DNA of 64,000 nucleotides from assembly GCA_903825645.1 (NCBI GenBank), contig CAIKBL010000089.1, forward strand, positions 1-64,000, given 5' to 3'. Both the position numbers and the translations under genes were made by a program. Numbering within the stretch: the first letter of the stretch is position 1; every line of letters starts with the position of its first letter. Below, in pieces: positions 45,382-53,971 of this stretch. The notes under the pieces are model-generated. The model did not search any database, was not told the origin of the DNA, and saw only the letters and a list, made by a program, of their open reading frames with translations. The stretch is from an uncultured Pseudomonadota bacterium (GTDB lineage: Bacteria > Pseudomonadota > Gammaproteobacteria > Ga0077536).

Positions 45382-46875
45382 ATGATCGATATTCCGCATT
45401 ACATCAATGGCGCACGTACCTTGGGCGAAACCGATCGCTGGGGTGAAATCTATAACCCCGCGCTCGGGACTGTAGTCGCACGTGTGCCGATGGCTAGCCG
45501 CACTGACGTAGAACGTGCCGTGGAGGCGGCACGTAGCGCTTTTGGAACTTGGTCTCAGACGCCATTACCGGCGCGTACTCGTCTTCTGTTCCGATTCCGA
45601 GAAATGCTCGATCAACGACGGCACGAACTTGCAACTATCGTGACTCGGGAGCATGGAAAAGTATTGGCGGATGCTGGCGGCTCAATCCAACGAGGTCTCG
45701 AAAATGTCGAATACGCGTGCGGCCTTGGTGAGTTACTGAAAGGTGATTACAGCGCGCAAATCGGCCAGGGCATCGACAGCTTCTCCATGCGTCAACCACT
45801 GGGTGTTTGTGCCGGTATCACGCCATTTAATTTCCCGGTAATGGTCCCGCTGTGGATGTTCCCGTTGGCGATCGCCTGTGGTAACACTTTCGTGCTGAAA
45901 CCGTCAGAAAAAGCCCCTTCCGCAGCGCTCTTTCTGGCCGAACTACTAACTGCCGCTGGTGCGCCACCCGGGGTCCTCAATGTCATTCATGGCGACAAAA
46001 TAGCGGTCGATAGTTTATTGGTAGATCCGCGTGTCAGTGCGCTCAGTTTTGTCGGGTCGACCCCCGTGGCGGAATACGTCTACCAGACTGGAAGTCGCCA
46101 CAGCAAACGCGTCCAGGCGTTGGGAGGAGCGAAGAATCATCTCGTCGTCTTACCAGATGCCGACCTTGAACAGGCGGCTGATGCTCTCGTAAGCGCTGCC
46201 TATGGCTCTGCCGGGGAGCGCTGCATGGCCATTTCCGTGGGCGTGGTCGTCGGCGATATCGCGGACGAATTGGTGCACAGGCTGCGCGAAAAAATCTCGG
46301 CGCTCACCGTTGGTGACGGCACGGCCGATGGCACAGAAATGGGCCCCCTGATTTCACGAGAACATCAGAAAAAAGTGTTGGGCTACGTAGAACAAGGTTT
46401 GCGCGAGGGCGCCCATTTGGTGAGCGACGGGCGCATTGCATCCATCGCCGGGGACAATAATGGTTTCTTTGTTGGCCCCTGCTTGTTCGATCACGCGGCG
46501 CCTGAAATGCGGATCTACCGCGAAGAAATTTTTGGTCCCGTCCTGATCCTAATCCGGGTGGCGTCCTTTGCCGAGGCTGTCACCCTCGTCAACGGACACG
46601 AATTCGGCAACGGCTGCGCTTTGTTCACCCGGGACGGCGATGCGGCCCGCGAGTTTGTAAGGCGTGTCGAAGTCGGGATGGTCGGCATAAACGTGCCGCT
46701 ACCTGTGCCGATGGCTTTCCATAGTTTCGGTGGCTGGAAACGCTCGCTTTTCGGAGACACCGCTATGTATGGACCGGAAGGCGTACATTTCTACACGCGG
46801 CTCAAGACCGTTACCGCTCGTTGGCCGACCGGGATCCGTGCCGGCGTTGACCTGCAATTTCCAACCATGAAATAG
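45382..46875 (+). CDS. mmsA: CoA-acylating (methyl)malonate-semialdehyde dehydrogenase
   Basis: MmsA oxidises methylmalonate or malonate semialdehyde to propionyl- or acetyl-CoA with release of CO2, using NAD and CoA. The 497-residue protein has the MmsA pattern ITPFNFPVMVPLWMFP, SFVGSTPVAEYVY and the catalytic Cys281 in GERCMAISV. It does not have the Glu that hydrolytic aldehyde dehydrogenases use. It follows the aminotransferase by 42 bases and forms an operon with it, which links it to beta-alanine or to valine and thymine breakdown. Confidence 0.94.
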   Translation: MIDIPHYINGARTLGETDRWGEIYNPALGTVVARVPMASRTDVERAVEAARSAFGTWSQTPLPARTRLLFRFREMLDQRRHELATIVTREHGKVLADAGGSIQRGLENVEYACGLGELLKGDYSAQIGQGIDSFSMRQPLGVCAGITPFNFPVMVPLWMFPLAIACGNTFVLKPSEKAPSAALFLAELLTAAGAPPGVLNVIHGDKIAVDSLLVDPRVSALSFVGSTPVAEYVYQTGSRHSKRVQALGGAKNHLVVLPDADLEQAADALVSAAYGSAGERCMAISVGVVVGDIADELVHRLREKISALTVGDGTADGTEMGPLISREHQKKVLGYVEQGLREGAHLVSDGRIASIAGDNNGFFVGPCLFDHAAPEMRIYREEIFGPVLILIRVASFAEAVTLVNGHEFGNGCALFTRDGDAAREFVRRVEVGMVGINVPLPVPMAFHSFGGWKRSLFGDTAMYGPEGVHFYTRLKTVTARWPTGIRAGVDLQFPTMK

Positions 46876-46886
46876 AGGATCGAAAA

Positions 46887-47408
46887 ATGCGTTATTGTCC
46901 CCAGTGCGCACAACCGCTGCGCCGTATCGAAGTCGGCGGCCGCCCTCGCGATACCTGCATGGATAATCGCTGCGGCTTCGTGAACTGGAACAACCCAGTG
47001 CCCGTCGTAGGGGGGGTGGTGGAATGGAACGACCACGTCATTCTAGTCCGCAATGTCGGATGGCCAAGTACTTGGTACGGTTTGGTAACGGGCTTTCTGG
47101 AGGCCGGGGAGATGCCTGAAGAAGGCGTGCTCCGTGAAGTCAAAGAAGAAATCGGGCTGGATGCAAAACTTCAGTCATTTATCGGCATGTATGAGTTTCA
47201 CAGGAAGAATCAGCTCCTTATTTGCTACCACCTAACCGTCGATTCCGGTGACGTCGTATGCCCACCGGACGAGATCGCGGATCACAAATGGGTCCCGATG
47301 GACAAAATTCAACCGTGGAGCGCCGGCACCGGTCAGGCCTTGCGTGACTGGCTAAGAACCCGGGGTATCGAACGAGAGATGCACGAATTCGGAGAGTTAA
47401 ACCACTGA
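46887..47408 (+). CDS. Nudix hydrolase with N-terminal zinc ribbon
   Basis: This 173-residue hydrolase has an N-terminal zinc ribbon with Cys4, Cys7 and a second pair near 24-29 (DTCMDNRCGF). It also has an intact Nudix box G-x5-E-x7-REVKEEIGL at about 69-91. It acts on a nucleoside diphosphate linked to another group; NAD-type substrates are usual for zinc-ribbon members, but the exact one is not certain. It begins 11 bases after mmsA, so it is probably in the same transcript. Confidence 0.9.
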   Translation: MRYCPQCAQPLRRIEVGGRPRDTCMDNRCGFVNWNNPVPVVGGVVEWNDHVILVRNVGWPSTWYGLVTGFLEAGEMPEEGVLREVKEEIGLDAKLQSFIGMYEFHRKNQLLICYHLTVDSGDVVCPPDEIADHKWVPMDKIQPWSAGTGQALRDWLRTRGIEREMHEFGELNH

Positions 47409-47439
47409 ACTGGTCGCGGTCGCGTGGTGACCCGAAGGT

Positions 47440-47667
47440 TCAACGGGAGGATCGGGGGAACGGCACCGGGTCAATCCCCGAGGTCCCCCACGGATGGCAA
47501 CGAGCTAGGCGCTTGAGCGTCAACCAAATGCCCCTTCGGGCACCGTGGATCTCCAATGCCTCAAGACAGTATTCCGAGCAGGACGGAAAGTGTCGACAAC
47601 GCGGTGGCAGCCACGGCGATAACACCACCCGGTAGCCGTGCACTAGTATCTTGAGTAACCGCACCAC
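47440..47667 (-). CDS. yidD: Membrane protein insertion efficiency factor YidD
   Basis: YidD assists YidC-dependent insertion of inner membrane proteins. The family core is clear: [20 protein letters not shown], then [11 protein letters not shown] and [12 protein letters not shown]. The start is GTG at 47667 (or 47664), giving 75 residues, with AGG five bases upstream; the frame extends further but that overlaps the CHCC zinc finger gene. yidD is usually between rnpA and yidC, so its position here, away from them, is unusual. Confidence 0.88.
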   Translation of the reverse strand: MVRLLKILVHGYRVVLSPWLPPRCRHFPSCSEYCLEALEIHGARRGIWLTLKRLARCHPWGTSGIDPVPFPRSSR

Positions 47668-47678
47668 GTTGGCCTGCC

Positions 47679-47870
47679 TCAGGTAGGTACCGTTGCCTCG
47701 TCGCCGACGTACGTCGGCTTTGCAAAGCGTCGGCTGCAATAATAACAATCGACACTGAGGTTGCCCTCAAAACGCAAATAGACCAGCGGGTGCCCCAGCG
47801 CCCCGCCCCCCCCGTCGCATCCGACGGTTTCGTCTGTAGCTTTGGCGCGAATAATTTCACTCGGTTTCAT
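47679..47870 (-). CDS. CHCC zinc finger protein
   Basis: This 63-residue protein has the CHCC pattern Cys18 ([13 protein letters not shown]), His27, Cys42 and Cys45 (DCYYCSRRF), the fold of bacterial relatives of mitochondrial complex I subunit NDUFS6. The bacterial members are uncharacterised small zinc proteins. ATG 47870 is preferred because GGGAG lies eight bases upstream; ATG 47876 is an alternative. It is 11 bases from the yidD start and probably in an operon with it. An opposite-strand frame overlaps it. Confidence 0.85.
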   Translation of the reverse strand: MKPSEIIRAKATDETVGCDGGGGALGHPLVYLRFEGNLSVDCYYCSRRFAKPTYVGDEATVPT

Positions 47871-47981
47871 AGGCATATCTCCCGACTGCATGCCGACCAT
47901 GACCAGATTGTCGTTGTGGCCTATAGTAGCAGACAAGCCCATTGGCGTTGTTCGCCCAAACTTTACCGTGAGGATCGTCCC

Positions 47982-48395
47982 ATGACCAAAGTCAGCCTGC
48001 AATCAACCTTCAAAAGCTCCCCTGACCAAATATGGCAACTCATCGGGCAATTCAATGCCCTCCCGGACTGGCATCCCGCCGTCCAGAGTAGCAAGCTTGA
48101 AGACAACGGACGTCTGCGGCGGCTGAACCTGATGGGAGGTGGCGAAATTATTGAACGTCTGGAAATCATCGACGAAAAAGATCGCCTCTACCGTTACAGC
48201 ATTGTCAGCGGCCCGCTACCGGTCGCCAATTACACGGCCACGCTGCGTGTACGGGACGATGGTCACGGCAATGCCCTCGTCGATTGGTCGAGCGAATTCG
48301 AACCCGCCGGGGTCGCGGAGGTAGATGCTATCAAGTCGGTTCAGAGCGTCTATCAAGCGGGCTTTGATAGTCTCAAGAAAATGTTCGGGATATAG
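47982..48395 (+). CDS. SRPBCC/START-like lipid- or ligand-binding protein
   Basis: This 137-residue protein has the helix-grip fold of polyketide cyclase/Bet v1-like proteins (SRPBCC). The start TKVSLQSTFKSSPDQIWQLI and the NALPDWHPAV stretch match the MxaD/polyketide-cyclase-2 group. These proteins bind hydrophobic ligands; no catalytic role is evident. ATG 47982 has GAGGA upstream. It lies just ahead of gcvH on the same strand. Confidence 0.82.
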   Translation: MTKVSLQSTFKSSPDQIWQLIGQFNALPDWHPAVQSSKLEDNGRLRRLNLMGGGEIIERLEIIDEKDRLYRYSIVSGPLPVANYTATLRVRDDGHGNALVDWSSEFEPAGVAEVDAIKSVQSVYQAGFDSLKKMFGI

Positions 48396-48411
48396 GGACA
48401 GGTTGAACACG

Positions 48412-48792
48412 ATGAGCGACATACGATATACGGAAGAACATGTCTGGGTGGCGATTGACGATGATGGCGTGGCCACAATCGGCATTTCTGATTACGCACA
48501 GGAACAACTCGGGGACATCGTCTACGTTCAGCTTCCGGACATCGGACGGGACGTGGAAGAAGGGGAAGAAATGGTCATGATCGAGTCGGTCAAAACGACC
48601 GGAGAGATCAGATGTCCGGTCGCCGGACGGATCATCGAAGTCAACGATTTGCTGACCGATACACCGGAGCGCATCAACGAATCCGCACTGGACGAGGGCT
48701 GGCTATGTCGGCTCGAGCCAACCGACGAAATGCAAATTGAAGAGTTGATGAGTGCTGACGACTACGAAGACTTTTTAGGGACGCTGTCCTGA
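48412..48792 (+). CDS. gcvH: Glycine cleavage H-protein-like lipoyl carrier
   Basis: This 126-residue lipoyl protein carries the aminomethyl group in glycine cleavage. The lipoyl-lysine motif is visible as MIESVKTTGEI, and the rest (IRYTEEHVWV, DIVYVQLPDIG, DEGWLCRLE) matches GcvH. No GcvP, GcvT or lipoate ligase gene is in the window, though a dihydrolipoyl dehydrogenase follows two genes later. GcvH-like proteins also serve as lipoate-transfer carriers, so the partner is not settled. Its last 18 bases overlap the end of the opposite-strand peptidase gene. Confidence 0.9.
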   Translation: MSDIRYTEEHVWVAIDDDGVATIGISDYAQEQLGDIVYVQLPDIGRDVEEGEEMVMIESVKTTGEIRCPVAGRIIEVNDLLTDTPERINESALDEGWLCRLEPTDEMQIEELMSADDYEDFLGTLS

Positions 48793-50139
48793 CATCGTAA
48801 TTGGGGAAGGCTGCGGCTCAAATTGAGCTTCGAAACGCTTCAAAATAGGCCCTATACGCTCACCGACGTCCATCTGAGGGGCAGAAGGCTCTTTGCCTTC
48901 TTGGCGCTCACGGCGATCAACGCTGTCGCGCGCGCGTTCGAAAGCCGCCGTGAATGAATGCGTTTGCCTCAGGGCTTCTTTGAAATAAGCGTCCCCAAAA
49001 TAGGTCCACGCATTCTCGTGCGCACACCCAAATGATTTTTTGTCCTTGGCCGATGCTGTAATGACCAAGGTCTCGGGGCTCCGTAGCGCGTCAACGAACT
49101 GTCCTGAATAGCAAGCCGATAACACCACGATCCGCCAGCGGATCCCCGCGTTATCTAGCGCCTCTCGCAAGTCTTCCGGGCGCAAGCTGTGGAGCCCTAA
49201 GTCGCCTAATTCGACCGCGAATTGTCCATCCTTTGAACCGTGCGAGGTCATAAAAAGCAGCAAGATGTCATCTTCCCGCTTCATCTTTTTAGCGATACCA
49301 CGCAGCGCTCTGCGGAGATTGGTCTGATTAGCAAGGGGATATTGGTCGAGCGTCTCCGCGTTGTTGATTAGACGAAGGGTGCGATGCTCGGCGGCGAATA
49401 GGGCGCCGAGAATACGGGCGGCCTGCAACGCCTCTCGCTTGAAAACCGCTTCCCCACCGAAACCGGCAAACGTAAGGACAAAAAGATTGGTCTGCCCCGG
49501 GATGCCTGGCATAACTTCACGGACTGACCGGTGCAGAAGCGCCGCCTGACGGGTATAGATCTGCTCAATATCGAGGGGGTTCTGCTCCGCAGTCGCCCGA
49601 GTGTCGAACAGCGGGGTGTCCGGCAGCCACACGTGGCTCACCGCGAGGCCGCTGGCGTAAACCACAAGGCAGGCAACATTTCGCAGCCATTCGCAAGACG
49701 GCGCACGCTGCAGCGCGGGTCGTAGCATGGCGACCTGCCATGCCAACGTAAACTGCCAAAGGTGCGGCTGGATACTGTCAAAACTTGCCGGTGCGTAGCG
49801 TGACCAAGCGGGGACGATAGCAAGCCAAAGTCCCCACAACGAGACTTCCGCCGCGGCCAGCGCGACGGCGAGCGCCAAGAAAGTCACGCGCTCTCGCACT
49901 AGACTTGCAATTGCAAAAATGGCGATTAACCAGAGATAACCCCGTGCGGCCTCGGCCGCCACCCCCCAGAGCATCAGCTGTGCGCCGGGTGGGGCATCCA
50001 GCCAATCGACAAGCAGAGCACACCCCCAACCGATGAGCAGTAACGCCAGGAGCTGTCCAGCGTCTGCCCGTGGCTCGGGACTTCGTAGGGCGCACAAGCG
50101 TAATCCCTGCCAGAGATTTGCAAAAAGACGTCGATGCAT
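48775..50139 (-). CDS. Membrane-anchored C13 (caspase-like) peptidase
   Basis: This protein has an N-terminal membrane half with about five hydrophobic segments (about 25-195) and a C-terminal caspase/legumain-like domain (about 225-435). The dyad His-Cys is visible: TSHGS near 300 and SACYSGQF near 342. Members of the C13-type bacterial family are uncharacterised. ATG 50139 is used for the start; ATG 50175 is also possible, and neither has a clear Shine-Dalgarno. The gene end overlaps the gcvH end tail to tail. It may be a regulated cytoplasmic-facing protease with a membrane sensor. Confidence 0.85.
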   Translation of the reverse strand: MHRRLFANLWQGLRLCALRSPEPRADAGQLLALLLIGWGCALLVDWLDAPPGAQLMLWGVAAEAARGYLWLIAIFAIASLVRERVTFLALAVALAAAEVSLWGLWLAIVPAWSRYAPASFDSIQPHLWQFTLAWQVAMLRPALQRAPSCEWLRNVACLVVYASGLAVSHVWLPDTPLFDTRATAEQNPLDIEQIYTRQAALLHRSVREVMPGIPGQTNLFVLTFAGFGGEAVFKREALQAARILGALFAAEHRTLRLINNAETLDQYPLANQTNLRRALRGIAKKMKREDDILLLFMTSHGSKDGQFAVELGDLGLHSLRPEDLREALDNAGIRWRIVVLSACYSGQFVDALRSPETLVITASAKDKKSFGCAHENAWTYFGDAYFKEALRQTHSFTAAFERARDSVDRRERQEGKEPSAPQMDVGERIGPILKRFEAQFEPQPSPITMSGQRP

Positions 50140-50315
50140 TGCGGGAAAACCAGAATTGAGGCTCAATGGAATCATCGTCGCGCGGCCTGACCAAACCGTC
50201 GTTCGGGCCGAACCGTCGCGCTTAATCTTGGAGTGTAACGAGAGGTCCCCACAGATGACGAGCCTGCCGCGCAAACGACCCGCTATCCGAAAACCGATCT
50301 CATGCAAGGAAATGA

Positions 50316-50759
50316 ATGGATGATCAGCAGTCCGAACGTCGCGCGCTGCGCGCTAAAGCTCATGCGTTGAAACCGGTCGTGCTGCTGGGTCAGCATGGAG
50401 TCACCCCTGCCGTCGTCACCGCGATCGAAGAAGCGCTAGTTGCGCATGAACTGATTAAAGTCCGGCTGCGCGGAATCGAGCGAGAAGTCCGCGACGCGGT
50501 GATCACCGATCTCGCCGCGCGGCTTCAGGCTGAGATCGTCAATCTGATCGGCCATATCGTAACCCTTTACCGGGCCAATCCCGAGCCGCCCACCGTCGTA
50601 CCCGTAGCGGCCCGAAAGAAAACAGGCCTGCGCAAGAAGGCACCGTTACGGGCAGCGCCGTCACCCTATCAGCGTACGGACGCCCGTCCTAATGGCCCCC
50701 GGACACCACGGGGCGCCCCGGCGAAACGTCAACCTTCGACAAGCCGGAGACCCAAATGA
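50316..50759 (+). CDS. yhbY: YhbY-family RNA-binding protein
   Basis: YhbY proteins bind pre-50S ribosomal particles through a CRM domain. The 147-residue protein has the domain in its first 95 residues (RAKAHALKPVVLLGQHGVT, later ALVAHELIKVRL). It also has an unusually long basic tail (about 97-147), rich in Lys, Arg, Pro and Ser, likely disordered and RNA-binding. AAGGAAATGA precedes the ATG. The stop overlaps lpdA by four bases. Confidence 0.9.
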   Translation: MDDQQSERRALRAKAHALKPVVLLGQHGVTPAVVTAIEEALVAHELIKVRLRGIEREVRDAVITDLAARLQAEIVNLIGHIVTLYRANPEPPTVVPVAARKKTGLRKKAPLRAAPSPYQRTDARPNGPRTPRGAPAKRQPSTSRRPK

Positions 50760-52165
50760 ATGTTGATCTCGTCGTCGTAGGCGCGGGTCCGGGCGGTTAT
50801 ACCGCGGCTTTTCGGGCCGCAGATCTCGGCTTGTCTGTCGCACTGATAGAGCGCGATGCAACACTCGGCGGCGTATGTCTCAACGTCGGCTGTATCCCCT
50901 CAAAGGCGCTGCTCCATGCCGCCAAAGTCATCGGTGACGCGCGGGAAATGAGCAATCACGGGATCGTATTTGAGGCACCTCGCATCGAGGTGCCCGTCTT
51001 ACGCGCTTGGAAGGATAAAGTCATTAGTCAATTAACCGGCGGCCTTCAGACGCTTGCCCGCCAGCGCAAGGTGGACGTCGTCAAAGGGACAGCCGTCTTC
51101 GCTGATCCGACTCACCTGCGCGTCACCGGGTCCGAGCGCGTCACGGAAATAACCTTTAAGCAGGCAATCATCGCCGCCGGCTCAGAGCCGATCCAACTAC
51201 CCGGCATACCGACGGATCCTCGCATCATGGATTCGACGGGTGCACTTGCCCTCGAGGGTATTCCTGACCGATTGTTAGTGATTGGAGGAGGCATCATCGG
51301 TCTCGAAATGGCGATGGTGTATGCGGCGCTCGGCAGTACGGTTACGGTGGTGGAATTGACGCCCGGCCTTATCCCGGGTGCGGATCGTGATCTGGTCAGG
51401 CCACTCGAAAAACGCCTTAAGGGACTACTCGGCGCTATTTATACCGGTACACAGGTGACCAACGTGGTAGCACGGGAAACCAACCTGGAGGTTAGTTTCG
51501 AGGGGAAACAGGTTCCGGAGACTGCCTGCTTCGATCGCATTCTGGTCGCAGTCGGACGTCGCTCCAATGGCAGCCTCGTTAATCCGGGCGCCGCAGGTGT
51601 CCAGGTGGACGCGCGTGGCTTCATCCCGACGGACAAGGAAATGCGCACCAACGTGCCGCACATCTTTGCGATCGGAGATGTCACCGGTGGTCTGATGTTG
51701 GCGCACAAGGCCAGTCATCAAGGCAAGGTAGCGGCCGAAGTGGCTGCCGGTCGCAAGGCCGGGTTTGATGCCCGTGTGATCCCTTCTGTCGCCTACACCG
51801 ATCCCGAGATCGCCTGGGTGGGACTCACTGAAACCGACGCAAAAGCGCAGGGGGTCCTGTATGAAAAGGCAGTCTTCCCTTGGGCCGCCAGTGGCAGGGC
51901 ATTGAGCCTCGGCCGCAGCGAAGGCATGACCAAATTGCTGTTTGACCCCCAGGATCATCGCGTCCTAGGGGCGGGCATTGTCGGTACGAACGCCGGCGAT
52001 TTAATCGCCGAAGCCGCACTCGCGATCGAGATGAACTGCGATGCCGAAGATATTGCCCTGACGGTGCATCCGCATCCAACCCTGTCGGAGACTCTCGCGA
52101 TGGCAGCTGAAGCGTTTGAAGGAACCATCACCGATCTTTACATGCCGATCAAAACGCCCAAGTGA
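50756..52165 (+). CDS. lpdA: Dihydrolipoyl dehydrogenase
   Basis: This E3 enzyme reoxidises dihydrolipoyl groups using NAD and FAD. The 469-residue protein has VVGAGPGGYTAAFRA, the redox pair Cys41-x4-Cys46 (GVCLNVGC), the NAD site VIGGGIIGLEMA and the active base in HPHPTLSE near 438. It starts within the yhbY stop (ATGA) and its own stop overlaps the phaC start, so three genes are translationally chained. No E1 or E2 subunit is nearby. It could serve the GcvH protein encoded 2 kb upstream. Confidence 0.94.
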   Translation: MNVDLVVVGAGPGGYTAAFRAADLGLSVALIERDATLGGVCLNVGCIPSKALLHAAKVIGDAREMSNHGIVFEAPRIEVPVLRAWKDKVISQLTGGLQTLARQRKVDVVKGTAVFADPTHLRVTGSERVTEITFKQAIIAAGSEPIQLPGIPTDPRIMDSTGALALEGIPDRLLVIGGGIIGLEMAMVYAALGSTVTVVELTPGLIPGADRDLVRPLEKRLKGLLGAIYTGTQVTNVVARETNLEVSFEGKQVPETACFDRILVAVGRRSNGSLVNPGAAGVQVDARGFIPTDKEMRTNVPHIFAIGDVTGGLMLAHKASHQGKVAAEVAAGRKAGFDARVIPSVAYTDPEIAWVGLTETDAKAQGVLYEKAVFPWAASGRALSLGRSEGMTKLLFDPQDHRVLGAGIVGTNAGDLIAEAALAIEMNCDAEDIALTVHPHPTLSETLAMAAEAFEGTITDLYMPIKTPK

Positions 52166-53946
52166 CCGACTCGAACCATGCCTTGCCGATCGATCCCGCA
52201 GCCCTTTCGCTTGCGATGCGCGGTATTGCAAAGGAGTGCCAATACTTCCTGAGCACGTATTGGGCGGGACAATTAGCCCGGGCAGGGAAACCGGTCGATC
52301 CACTCGGCGTCATTTCGACCTTGCAGGCGCTTAGCGCTCAATGGCTTGCACATCCGACGGTCCTGATGCGCGCGCAAACCGACGTGTGGACCCAGTCATG
52401 GCAACTCTGGAGCCAATTCAATCAGCGACTCTGGGGGTTACCTGCCACCTCTCCGGTCGCCGCTATGGCGCCCGGAGACCGTCGTTTTCGGGACCCCCAC
52501 TGGCAAGACCATCCATTTTTCGATTTCGTGAAACAAACCTACCTCGTGGCGGCGAGTGCGCTGTTCAAACTGACCGCGGAAACACCGGGCCTCGACACCA
52601 AGACAGCCCAGAAAGCGGCTTTTTACGTTCGACAATTTGCGGACGCGCTGGCACCGTCGAATTTCATTGCGACCAATCCCGAAGTCCTGCGCGTTACCGT
52701 CGAGACGCAGGGTCAAAATCTAGTTAGGGGACTCCGCCATCTTATCGAGGACTTCGACCCTGCGGAGGGTCAACTACGGCCACGCATGGTCGCGGGAGAT
52801 GGCTTCGAAGTCGGTCGTAACCTTGCGACCGCTCCGGGAAAAGTCGTTTTCCAGAACGAACTGATCCAGTTGCTCCAATACGCACCAACCACGGCCGTCG
52901 TGAAGCGTCGTCCCTTGCTCATCGTGCCCCCTTGGATCAATAAGTTTTATATCCTAGATCTCCAGCCACGCAACTCATTCATCCGCTGGGCGGTGGCCGA
53001 AGGGCACACGGTGTTCGTAATCTCTTGGGTAAACCCCGGCGCTGAATTGCGGGATAAGGATTTTGAGGACTATGCCGTCGGTGGCCCTCTGGCGGCGCTC
53101 GACGCTATCCGCGCGATCACGAGCGAAGCCGAAGTCAATCTAATCGGTTATTGCATCGGCGGCACACTCCTGGGTGCGACGCTCGCGCATTTGCGCGCCC
53201 TTGGCGACAGCCGGGTCTCCAGCGCGACTTTTTTCACCACGTTGCTCGATTTCTCCGATGTCGGCGATCTGAGTGTTTTCATTGATGAGGCGCAAATTAC
53301 GCACCTCGAACAGGTAATGCAGGCGCAGGGTTTTCTCGAAGGTCGCGCCATGTCGAATGCATTTAATCTGATTCGCGCGAATGATCTGATCTGGTCATTC
53401 GTGGTCAATAACTATCTCCTTGGACGAGCGCCCGCGGCCTTTGATTTGCTGTATTGGAATGCCGATTCGACGCGCATGCCCGCGCGACTACACAGCACTT
53501 ATTTACGGCGGATGTACCTCGAGAACGCATTGCGTGAACCCGGCGGGATCACCCTGCTGGGTGAACCTGTCGACTTGGGTCGGATCGACGTACCCGCATG
53601 CTTTGTCTCAGCGCTCGACGATCACATCGCACCCTGGAAAACCATCTTCTCCGGTGCTGGATTGCTCGGCGGTGAAGTCAGTTTCCTGTTGGGCAAGGCT
53701 GGCCATGTGGCGGGCATTATCAATCCACCGGGACCCAAGGCCTATGACCATTATGTCGGCCCCGCCGTAGATACCCTCACCGCAGAAGAATGGTTGTCAA
53801 ACGCCACGCTACGCTCAGGTTCATGGTGGGAAAGTTGGAGTAAATGGATAGACCGGTTTTCCGGTGGCGAGGTGCCGGCGCGCACGCTTGGCGAAGGATT
53901 GGAGGAAGCGCCCGGCAGTTATGTCCGTCAACGGGACACCACTTAA
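52162..53946 (+). CDS. phaC: Class I poly(3-hydroxyalkanoate) synthase PhaC
   Basis: PhaC polymerises 3-hydroxyacyl-CoA into storage polyester. The 594-residue protein has the alpha/beta-hydrolase core with nucleophile Cys331 in the lipase-like box GYCIGG, the Asp in SALDDHIAPW and His in GKAGHVAG. Its length and the absence of a neighbouring PhaE indicate class I. The start is GTG 52162, overlapping lpdA. No phaA, phaB or phasin gene is adjacent. The catabolic genes around could supply hydroxyacyl-CoA. Confidence 0.95.
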   Translation: MTDSNHALPIDPAALSLAMRGIAKECQYFLSTYWAGQLARAGKPVDPLGVISTLQALSAQWLAHPTVLMRAQTDVWTQSWQLWSQFNQRLWGLPATSPVAAMAPGDRRFRDPHWQDHPFFDFVKQTYLVAASALFKLTAETPGLDTKTAQKAAFYVRQFADALAPSNFIATNPEVLRVTVETQGQNLVRGLRHLIEDFDPAEGQLRPRMVAGDGFEVGRNLATAPGKVVFQNELIQLLQYAPTTAVVKRRPLLIVPPWINKFYILDLQPRNSFIRWAVAEGHTVFVISWVNPGAELRDKDFEDYAVGGPLAALDAIRAITSEAEVNLIGYCIGGTLLGATLAHLRALGDSRVSSATFFTTLLDFSDVGDLSVFIDEAQITHLEQVMQAQGFLEGRAMSNAFNLIRANDLIWSFVVNNYLLGRAPAAFDLLYWNADSTRMPARLHSTYLRRMYLENALREPGGITLLGEPVDLGRIDVPACFVSALDDHIAPWKTIFSGAGLLGGEVSFLLGKAGHVAGIINPPGPKAYDHYVGPAVDTLTAEEWLSNATLRSGSWWESWSKWIDRFSGGEVPARTLGEGLEEAPGSYVRQRDTT

Positions 53947-53971
53947 ATGCGAAAAACAACCATTACTGACT

